A DNA stretch of 28,245 nucleotides from Pelargonium cotyledonis (taxonomy: Eukaryota; Streptophyta; Magnoliopsida; Geraniales; Geraniaceae), in NCBI GenBank assembly GCA_036897625.1, contig JAYMTA010000469.1, forward strand, positions 1 to 28,245, written 5' to 3'. The notes beneath the pieces were generated by a model that was not told where the DNA came from, searched no databases, and saw only the letters and a program-made list of their open reading frames with translations. Shown in pieces: positions 20,365 to 28,245 of the stretch. Position numbers and translations under genes: made by a program. Each line of letters opens with the position of its first letter. Within the stretch, counting starts at the first letter, position 1.

Positions 20365-21706
20365 GTAAGATATTGAACCTCTTACGATTTTGTTCAGATG
20401 TTTTGAACATAGTTTGTTGCGTCTCACACTGAGTAGGTTTTTTTTTTTTTTTGTAAAATTCTTAATATGCTCGCAGTTTAATACTCGTTCCATACAAGTT
20501 TTGACATTTTAGTGTTGATTAGTTTGTTGACTGATCAGAAGAGGTTCCTTTGGTAGTGTTAACAATATGTGAGCCCTTATTGTTCCATTGGTGTAGTGTG
20601 AAAATTTATATTGTAGTATCTTATTTTGGAATGATAGTATTAAAATAATATAAATACAGTACAGTACAGTGTTCGCATTGGCTTCAGCTTTCGTGCGGAA
20701 GAGATTTTGTTAAAGTATTTTTTATACAACTTACGAGTAGAGTTGGCAATTTGTGTTCGTGTTGTGTTTGTGCAATTTCGAGTGTCCATTTTTGTGAAAA
20801 TTGAATACGAGTACTTTAAGGGCTGTGGTACCATGTTTTTGGTACAATTTGGCCGCTTTTTCGTACAAATTTTTTTTTTTCAAAATGGTTGTACTCTTAA
20901 ATTTTGTTAATTTAAGTGTCATGTTAGTCTAATTTGACGGTACCATTGCAAATAGAATCACCTTGAAAACAAAATGGCATAGTTTGGGACGAAATTGTAA
21001 AAAAATTGATAGTTAAAGACCGAATTAGAACAAAAATGAAATTAGATATCAATTCAATTAAACGAATAGTAGAGAGACTAAAATGAAGCATTTTCCACAC
21101 CTAAATAGTGGTAATTTTATCAAACATGACCCCAATTGTGATACTAACTCAGTGTTCATTACATTCATGAAATTTATTAATGAGTTGGTTAAATTTTGAT
21201 TTTTCTACTCAATAGGCATTACAAATTCAAAAGGTTCAAATTACACCTAAAAGGGCGTACAAAAATGCACATATTTCATCAATTTTAACGCATTCCGTCT
21301 GGTCAATAAAATAAGCTAAAGCCGACAAAGAATTACAAAATGTATGAGTTTTGTCAATATATGACTTAACAAAAAAAGAAATGTACATTTATTTTGATGC
21401 CATATTTTTCTAGTGCAATCAAATCTGTTGTATTGCATGTCTAGCAATTTTATCTTGCTTAAAATTATTACACTTCTTAAAATTCAAGTGAAAAAACCTT
21501 TAAATAATCAAAAGCTCACTTTTGGGCTCCCAAAATATCAGTCATACAAAACGAATTAAACTGCTCTATATGACTGTTAACAAAGAAATGGAACATTTCC
21601 TACGCTGCAAAGCAAAAACCATGTGATAGAAGAATCAAAGAGAGGCCACGAGAGGGTACAATTCGGGTGTTCGCCTACATTTATGAAACGTAAAGGTGTC
21701 AAAAAC
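20365..21706. other. Convergent intergenic region between LTN1 and DAP3
   Basis: About 1.3 kb, AT-rich, holding the 3' ends of both converging genes. A T run lies at 20439-20452. Near 20740-20780 there is a GTTGGCAATTTGTGTTCGTG stretch of the same style as the repeat in LOR intron 1. The block 20820-21110 resembles a decayed dispersed repeat but its ends could not be set. No coding region was supported. Confidence 0.55.
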
Positions 21707-24700
21707 TCATCGCATCAAAGGCATTAACCATCGCATCTCTGCTCCATTTCCGTTAGATAGATAGTATATCTTCTTCCAACTGTCCTCTGAGAAGCCTTCG
21801 GGACGTACCAGCTTTTGCCTGCATTGGACATAACGTGCATAATGAGAATCTGATAGACTCGCCGACATTTTAAATATAGTCATCACTCGGGCCTAGAATG
21901 GGCTGGGCCATTGACGTGTTAATATACTTTTCCTATGTTCAAAAACTCTAAACGACAAATTTGGTGATGTGAAAATACTCAAAACTTCCTCCCAGGCTTT
22001 AACACTTTACTCCATTCAATTAACTACAGGAGCACATGATTGCGCCATTGCGGTATGTAGTAGAACGAGCATGTGTGATTTAAAAGCATACCTCAAGTAG
22101 TAATAGCAAACTGTTGCTGCTTCGTGTAGATTGTACCGAGGAAGATTAACGCGAGCACCTTGTGGAACATCTGGTAAGTCTTTTCTCAGCTTTCCTACCG
22201 CTGTTGAATGAGAGAAAGCACCAACCATCATATCATCATGATTCATACTCCTAAAAGAATTCACCTGCAAAAGACATGTATCGATTTATCAACCAATTTA
22301 TACCACATACAAATACACACCGAATACGTGACATAACGATTCAGATTTCTTATAATGTTAAATGAATAATACTAGAGATATTGAAATAGTCAATTTCTTA
22401 TTAATTGTGTTTTTGAAGGATTGAAATAGTCTCTTATTAATTGGTCAGCTTGATCATTTATGTTTTTGAAGGATAATATATCATACCCATTTTTCATTAT
22501 CACCTACTCTGTTTTTGAAAAAGCTCAACTTACTCATAATGTTTCCCAAAGTAAAATTAGTCAATCTATAAAATCTGCTTTCATCTCAAAATGAGTGTCC
22601 ATTTTCATTTTTAGGAAGTTCCGAAGTTGGTTATGTGCAAATTACCAATAATATCCCTATGATAAGTTAGTTAGAATCTCTTCAGTTTGTTACCACAAGA
22701 GTGCATAGGGGCATAAGAGAAAAGTATTAACATTAACTAACTTATCCTTAACCTTTACAAAAATGGAATAGCACACCCATTTTGGGATGAGTATTTTACT
22801 ATAGTAATAGGATTTACCATGATTCATGTTTTGTGCATGAAGAAGAACAAAAAAAAAACACCCGAAAAACTACATCCAAGATTTGGAAATCGGTGCAAAA
22901 TCACACACACAAGAACAATATTTTGCATACTGCAAGTAACTTACCATTGTAAGATGTCGGGCATGTATTTGCTTATGTGAACGAGCAGTTACTGCCTCCA
23001 CGTACGAGCTGAATGTAAACCAGTTGTTGTACTGAAGACAAGTAAAAACATGTAAATATATGAAATGTTTATATATCATGTTACTAACAAACTATAAAAC
23101 ACATTTGATGATTGAATTGGTGCCTCACTTGATCAATTGCAATAAGAACAGGAATACTTTTCACGAGAGATAACTCTTTCCTCAAACGAACCACAACCCC
23201 AACAGCAGCATTATTGTCGGTGATTCCTGTTACAACCAGATCATATAGTGTCGAACCTTCGGGCATTGTTATTGAATCAACATCTTTCTTCCACCCGACA
23301 TCAGCACTCTCTCCCAATGGAATAGGATCAGATATTTGACACGGTAGTTGTTTGAGATGGGCTTCGTTCCACTTCAAAAAATCCTGAAACGAACTAACCC
23401 ATTATAAAACTAAAAACTTGAAATGAACTTGTATCGTGTCCAAGAAGAATCTGAGAAACAAGCAGATCAACGTGGGCCTCGCTTGCAACTAAAGATTGGA
23501 TTTATGCTATCAGGAGATTATTCTTAAATGAAAACACTTGATCAGATTAAGTATATAAAAATCTCGCAACAGTTTTAACCAGTAGACAGATTTTGAAATT
23601 CTTGCCTGAAGAACACGTTCAGCCAGAACTGGGGTGTCCCATAAACCGGTTGTGAGGTTTTTACTGTAAAATCCTCCTTGAGTCCAATTGCGGCCAGCAG
23701 GAACGTAGAAAACCAGCCAACCTTCATCACGAGCCCAATGAACAAGCATTGCAAGAGTAATACTCTTACCACAACTAACCAAACCATCCAAAACAATCTG
23801 CTTTCTAAGCTTTGGACCTTCATCAAAAAAGGAAATTTATAATTTGCATTTGAACTTTAAACTAAATCAAATACAACTCACAAAATGCATAGAATATGAA
23901 TTTCAAATGACAACACTTATTCTCTTAACATGATGTTTGAAATTCCACAATTTACCGAACATTACATTTGTATTTGAATTCTAACATTTCAAACTAAATC
24001 AGTGGTGCAGATTGATGTCAGAGCAAATCTATAAGGCTTGCACCAAAAAAGAACGTGACAACCAAATCATGACTAGAGAGACTAAATTAGAACATGAAAA
24101 ACACATATTTTCCGAGAAATGGATACTACCTATACAAATTGAAAAAATTGAGCAAACACAGAAAAAAAATACCTTTGGCATTAGAAGAAAACATAGGAGG
24201 ATCCACAATGCGCCTGAAATTATCCCGAAGATCCAAAAAACTCTGGCGGACGAGCAAGGCGTGTCGCAAAGAATCATCAAACTCGGAAGTCATTCCAGTC
24301 GGCAATCCTTCAGGCAATACCGCATTCAAGCCTTCCTCACTGAATCATAACATCAAATCGAATCAACGAATCAATACACCATTCAAAGAAGCAGATGAGA
24401 TTGAAAAGCAAAACCGTACCTGAAGTTGAAATAGGAGCAGGCGTCTTTTTCAGTGAGTTCCGAGAGAGACGGAGCGGAAGTGAAAATGGAGCATCCGTCT
24501 GGAAGCAAACCCAGGCTCGGATCTTCATCGGTGAGGACGAGGCGGCGTCGGCGCGCAGCTGCCTGAACTAGGTCGTCTTCGCCGCCGTCATCGTGGTGGC
24601 TATCGACTCCGGTTTTGGCCGCAGCTTTCTGCGCCCTCTTGGCCTTACTCGCCGTGGATGTGGACTTTTTCGCTGAATAATTTCTCACAATCGTTGTCGT

Positions 24701-24811
24701 CGTCGTTGCTGTTGCTGGTGGTGCTACCGGAGGTGTAAGGATTGAGCTTGACAGGACCTTCTTCCATGTCTCTTTTCTCGCTGCGCTTCTCAGAACCAGA
24801 GACCGCAACAT
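21707..24811 (-). CDS. DAP3: Mitochondrial small ribosomal subunit protein mS29 (DAP3)
   Basis: Seven exons on the minus strand: 24811-24420, 24339-24173, 23817-23606, 23383-23129, 23031-22945, 22264-22092, 21818-21707. Total 1398 bp, 465 aa, with matching phases. mS29 is a GTP-binding protein in the head of the mitochondrial 28S/30S-type small subunit; animal DAP3 is also linked to apoptosis. A P-loop GLVSCGKS is at residues 198-205, followed by LAMLVHWARDEGWLVFYVPAGR and a Walker-B-like IPVLIAIDQ. The first 130 residues start MLRSLVLRSAARK and are rich in R, K, S and A, as expected for a mitochondrial transit peptide. The last exon ends EMRWLMPLMR. The intron after exon 3 appears to start with GC (CAG|GCAAG) instead of GT. 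This gene converges on LTN1. Confidence 0.95.
22381..22475 (+). repeat. Short imperfect tandem repeat in DAP3 intron 5
   Basis: TTGAAATAGTC, TCTTATTAATTG and TGTTTTTGAAGGAT occur twice in order (about 22380-22421 and 22420-22475), the second copy carrying an extra GTCAGCTTGATCATT-like stretch. A small local duplication in intron sequence. Confidence 0.75.
22576..22793. mobile_element. Stowaway-like MITE in DAP3 intron 5
   Basis: Ends read CATCTCAAAATGAGTGTCC on the left and CCCATTTTGGGATGAGTA on the right, the inverted, decayed Stowaway-type terminal repeat. Its reverse complement shares interior blocks with the element at 8274-8487 (AAGGATAAGTTAGTTAA, GCCCCTATGCACTC, GATTCTAACTAACTT). It lies within the 680-bp intron between 22264 and 22945. 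Confidence 0.7.
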
Positions 24812-24954
24812 TTGTGATCTCTCTGCTTCTTCTTGTTCCTCTGGTGCTGTGATTGTGAGTCTCTGTATCTGGGGTTTTCTGGGGTTTTGAGAAACCGAAC
24901 ACTGTTACTGAGTCATTTGACTGGACTCGGTGCAGAAGAAGATGTGGGCTTTAT

Positions 24955-25059
24955 TGGGCCGTAAAGAAACAAACGCTATGGCCCAATAGAGTTTGGTAAT
25001 GGGCTTGCAGTTTTAGCCCAATAATGAAACAAGTTGGCTAATGTGTTCTCCAAGGCCCA
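24955..25059 (-). promoter_or_regulatory. Site-II motif cluster upstream of DAP3
   Basis: TGGGCC at 24955-24960, GGCCCA at 24980-24985, TGGGCT at 25000-25005, AGCCCA at 25015-25020 and GGCCCA at 25054-25059, all 140-250 bp upstream of the DAP3 start codon. Clusters of TGGGCY/RGCCCA sites are typical of promoters of cytosolic and mitochondrial ribosomal protein genes in plants and are bound by TCP-class factors. Confidence 0.7.
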
Positions 25060-25412
25060 ATACAAATTAACTTGAGTTATGTGTGTTTCGGGTATAAATT
25101 GGATCGGTTCAAGTGGCTAGCCGGATTCGGGTTTGTACGAAAAATACGGTTCGGATTTTACGTGTTCACGGGTTGGGATTGTTAGCTTTAGGTGTGTTCG
25201 TGCTTGAAAGCATACTACTTGATTAGCGGTCAAAATTGTCGAAGTACAATTAGAATGGATTGTAGCATTACAGAATCTCGCCTCTAATATCGAACTAGAA
25301 GATCTGGCTAGCTCATCACTCATAAGGAACCATATTCGCAAATAGAAAAAAAAATTATAATTTCACTTTATAGTTTAAGAATAAAATGTATATCAGTTGC
25401 AATTTGAGAAGC

Positions 25413-25526
25413 CAATGAGGTGATGACAACTCATTTAAAATTACTTATATCCACCCAAGTGAATTTGTGGGAGCAGAGCAATCCGTCCGCATCCATGATT
25501 TTAAATGAGGTGTCATCATCTTATTA
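25413..25526. mobile_element. Small MITE relic with terminal inverted repeats
   Basis: GAGGTGATGACAACTCAT followed by TTAAAAT at the left is matched by the reverse complement of the right end, AAGATGATGACACCTCAT followed by TTAAAAT (about 22 of 25 positions). About 114 bp. No clear target duplication. Style suits a short non-autonomous DNA transposon. Confidence 0.55.
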
Positions 25527-27005
25527 GTTTAACTAATATAACTTTATATCAATTAACTGATATACATTCAACCCATAGTTTAATAGTTTGTGTTAGATTC
25601 TACTCATTCCACCATAAATACTAATTTTCTTAAGAAATGTTAATCACGTTCATCAAATCATTTTACTAATATAAGTATGTAAGAAAAGAATAGTCATTTT
25701 ATTTAACACTTAACATGCTACAATCTTGACGTGTTCTTTTGGGTGACAATATAGTTGCGTCAATATGATCGGACCAAAATACATGACTATGTCAAATCAT
25801 TTATTTTTTTCAGATCAATGTTTGTGTTTAGAGAATCACTCATCAGTATTTATAATATCAAACTAAAACAGTGACGGTTTTCTAGAGTTGGGGGCAACAT
25901 TGCATCACTTGGAGGACCAAACGACCAGAGGGTCAATTAAACAAGACTTGTGAACTTTTTCCTTCTATTTTATTATCCATAGTGATTATGGTTTAAAGTA
26001 AAGCCATGTTTGTATTAATCTAATCCAATTATTGTAAACCCTACATTATTTTAAAGCAAGTATAGAAGTGAAGCCCACCCAAAATAGATCCTCATTTCCC
26101 AATAATGTTGTACGTCAAGTAATAGCACAATGGGTTTGCAAGGTCAAAGCGCGTTAGTTTACAACATAATCGTACAATTTATTTTGTGCATATTCAAAAT
26201 AGATATGATTCGATTATTTTCGGTATTTACTATTTTATTGATATTATGGATGATGAATGATTTTAAGAGATAACAAAAGATGTTAAATCCTAAACTTTGT
26301 TGTATTGTTCAATTACTTGTCGAACGTGTAATTTGTACATCCGTAAATTCTTTATTTTTGGAAGATATATGGGATTGGAAAACTAAAGTAAACATTTTAC
26401 ATTTCGAAAAATCAATTCAATTTCAAGACTCGTAAAGTAGTTGATAGCAAAAACGCGTCAAGCCTCAAAACCGAGAAATTAGTTGACAGTGATTTGATAA
26501 ACAAATTACATGATTGTTTATTGCAATTCTCACACTTACAATGGTTAAGTTGAGATTGACATTTTTATTACAGATTCCACTATTAGACATCAATGGCATA
26601 GTTTGACAAGCCTATAATATCAAAAAATATTATATATAATAAAAAATATTATCTTGAAATACTCGTAACATCATAATGTATATTCCGATTTGCCTATTTT
26701 TGCTTAACTAGTGGTGGAAAAATAAAGATCGGTAGAACAAAACATACATAATAGGGCACAGAGTGCGACTTTTATCGTCATAGCACTCAATTAGGCGTCC
26801 CATGCAAACCCCACCACAAAACAAGAGATTAAGAATGAAATCAAAAGTGACACATGTCATGGTCATTTCCATAGTTAATTAGGCTATTAACTAACAAACT
26901 AACTGAAATCAAGCACTTGTTGACATGTAATTGAACCAAAGATTCATCAACAAGCCTAAACATTACTTATATTGGTCTCTGTCCCTTTCTCTCTCACAAC
27001 CTCCC

Positions 27006-27104
27006 ATGCATCCCAATTCCTCCCTCCAATTTCTCTTTATCAACCCAACACAGTCACAGACATCATACAAAATCATAACAAACCCATTGCTCCAATTTTA
27101 TTGA
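27006..27104 (+). other. Possible upstream ORF of the WUN1-like gene
   Basis: An ATG in CT-rich, leader-like sequence opens a 32-codon frame (MHPNSSLQFLF...) that stops 54 bp before the main ATG. It would be a uORF if the transcript starts upstream of 27006; the transcription start cannot be read from sequence. Confidence 0.3.
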
Positions 27105-27158
27105 AGTCGACATTGATCATTACTTACGTACAAATACGTTTTCAGTTAGAGCTAGCGA

Positions 27159-27641
27159 ATGGGACAACAGAGAGTTTGGGACCTTCGCACACAAGAAGAA
27201 AGGGTCGTTCAAGTCCTCTACGAGGCCTTCAGGGCCAAAGACATCGAGAAGGTCCAAGGATTGCTCACGCAAGACCTAGAGTGGTGGTTCCACGGCCCGC
27301 CCGCGCACCAACATTTGATGCACTTGCTCACCGGGTCAGGACCCGGGTTCGATTTCTCGTTCGTTCCTGAATCTATTATGGGATTTGGGTCAACTGTTAT
27401 AGCGGAAGGCCACGCGCAACATAAGGAGCATTGCGAGTCGTGGATACACGCGTGGACGGTGACTAACGGACGAGTCACGCAGGTGAGGGAGTATATGAAC
27501 ACATCCCTGACTGTGACCGTAATGGGCGGTGGTGGCAGCGACATTGCATTAACGAGCGAATCAGGTGGCAACACATTTAGCATTTGGCAGAGCACGCTCT
27601 GTGACCGCACGTGCATGCCTGGTCTCGTTTTAGCTCTCTAA
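27159..27641 (+). CDS. Wound-induced protein 1 (WUN1)-like, SnoaL/NTF2-fold protein
   Basis: Intronless gene of 160 aa. The start region RVVQVLYEAFRAKDIEKVQGLL, then DLEWWFHGPPAHQHLMHLLTG, is the SnoaL-like/NTF2-like fold typical of the plant WUN1 family (named after the potato wound-induced transcript). The C-terminus FSIWQSTLCDRTCMPGLVLAL matches the conserved VWQS.L......PGLVLAL ending of that family. A glycine-rich loop (MGGGGSD) lies before it. Length is near the usual value. The biochemical function of the family is unknown; the fold is shared with small-ligand-binding proteins and polyketide cyclases. The ATG at 27159 is preceded by GCGA and fits the start of the conserved domain. An AATAAA is at 27882-27887. 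Confidence 0.92.
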   Translation: MGQQRVWDLRTQEERVVQVLYEAFRAKDIEKVQGLLTQDLEWWFHGPPAHQHLMHLLTGSGPGFDFSFVPESIMGFGSTVIAEGHAQHKEHCESWIHAWTVTNGRVTQVREYMNTSLTVTVMGGGGSDIALTSESGGNTFSIWQSTLCDRTCMPGLVLAL

Positions 27642-28245
27642 ATTTTTCTAAAAATTTGATAATTACAAGTGGTGGGTTGCTAATGGTTTATAGATAAATA
27701 AGACAGACACTTACAAATATTAATTAGTATTGTTTTAGTGTGTGTCGTATGAGTGCTCTTCGGAAGGATGTAGATTCCTTAGAATGTTTTCTGTTTTGTT
27801 GCTAAATTAAGAATGTTGCTGTGTGAGGTTAATGGTATGTATAGTGACATATTGGTGTGTTATGTAATGTTATTGTTATCAAATAAAATTATTCAAGTTG
27901 GGACTAGTGATAAATTTTATATTGTTAGTTTAAAAAATTAAGCTTGGTTTGAAATGTCTCAAATTTGTGGTAGATGTAAAGTTAATATATAGTGTCCAAG
28001 TCCACAAACGTCTAATAATATGCACATGAGAGTTGCCCAAACATGATATCATATCATGTAGTTTGAGAGAACGTATCTTTTTTTTTTTTATCAGCAAATA
28101 AATATTCTTTAATAAAAAATAAGATAAAGAGTCCAAAAGGTCAAAGTCAACAGTAATTTTTTGGGATTCCCAGACAACTTGGAAACCAAAACATTCAATG
28201 AAACACGAAACCCTAGGTACTAAATCAAAGGACGTCTCTGATGGT
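27642..28245. other. 3' flank of the WUN1-like gene to window end, no gene seen
   Basis: AT-rich sequence with a T run at 28078-28089. I see no coding exon or framed repeat. Any gene to the right lies beyond the window. Confidence 0.6.
27882..27887 (+). promoter_or_regulatory. Probable polyadenylation signal of the WUN1-like gene
   Basis: AATAAA about 240 bp after the stop codon in AT-rich sequence. Other weaker signals are possible, for example near 27695. Confidence 0.4.

Larger units (their letters stand above)
24905..27158. other. Intergenic region between DAP3 and the WUN1-like gene
   Basis: About 2.2 kb separating two divergently transcribed genes, so it should hold both promoters. 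Apart from the site-II cluster and the MITE relic it is very AT-rich. A patch at 25090-25160 is richer in CGG/CGGGTT motifs and may be repeat-derived. An inverted AT-rich repeat (AAAAAATATTATATATAAT) lies near 26622-26650. No coding region was supported. Confidence 0.6.

Noticed and set aside
24645-24902. Alternative open frame overlapping DAP3 exon 1 and its leader
   Set aside because: It lacks an ATG at its upstream edge (GTG there), and the DAP3 frame carries the transit-peptide-like start and joins correctly to exon 2.
26972-27370. Open frame overlapping the start of the WUN1-like gene in another frame
   Set aside because: It has no ATG at its beginning and no domain; the WUN1 frame is conserved to its C-terminus.
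1-28245. tRNA, rRNA, CRISPR array or bacterial operon
   Set aside because: No cloverleaf, rRNA core or regularly spaced repeat array was seen, and the intron-bearing plant genes rule out a prokaryotic source.

Overview
This is a nuclear genomic window from a flowering plant, almost certainly a dicot. The genes have GT-AG introns, the intergenic DNA is AT-rich, there are many small decayed transposons, and the protein families are plant-specific. Resemblance of the proteins and repeats to those I remember from Rosaceae suggests that family, but this is recollection and not proof.

Layout. (1) 85-1560 (+): an intronless BAHD acyltransferase whose start region is tandemly duplicated in frame. 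(2) 2667-3571: a short LINE derivative with an apparent 10-bp target duplication, ending about 170 bp before the next start codon. (3) 3744-6212 (+): a three-exon LURP-one-related (LOR/DUF567) gene. (4) 6328-7127: a block framed by 20-bp identical direct repeats that holds a long imperfect inverted duplication. (5) 7726-20364 (+): a 16-exon LISTERIN (LTN1) gene predicting 1880 aa, including the C-terminal RING. Its introns hold a tandemly duplicated RTE-type LINE relic, an Au-like SINE tail, a Stowaway-like MITE, a Mutator-type MITE and a possible LTR-repeat fossil. (6) 21707-24811 (-): a seven-exon gene for mitochondrial ribosomal protein mS29 (DAP3), 465 aa, convergent with LTN1. One of its introns appears to use a GC-AG boundary, and another holds a Stowaway-like MITE of the same family as the one in LTN1. 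(7) 24812-27158: about 2.3 kb of AT-rich intergenic DNA with a cluster of site-II (GGCCCA/TGGGCC) motifs next to DAP3 and one small MITE relic. (8) 27159-27641 (+): an intronless wound-induced protein 1 (WUN1)-like, SnoaL/NTF2-fold gene.

The genes do not form a pathway. LTN1 (quality control of stalled cytosolic ribosomes) and DAP3/mS29 (mitoribosome small subunit) are both translation-related, and both have TGGGCC/GGCCCA clusters upstream, as is usual for such growth-linked genes. LOR, WUN1 and possibly the BAHD enzyme belong to families linked to defence or specialised metabolism. Exon models were built by hand from splice consensus, reading-frame continuity and family knowledge. The LTN1 exons total 5643 bp and the DAP3 exons 1398 bp, both exact multiples of three, and intron phases agree throughout. 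I found no RNA genes, no CRISPR array and no convincing new multi-gene system. The most unusual items are the start-codon-shifting duplication in the BAHD gene, the inverted duplication at 6499-7045 and the triplicated site-II promoter module of LTN1.
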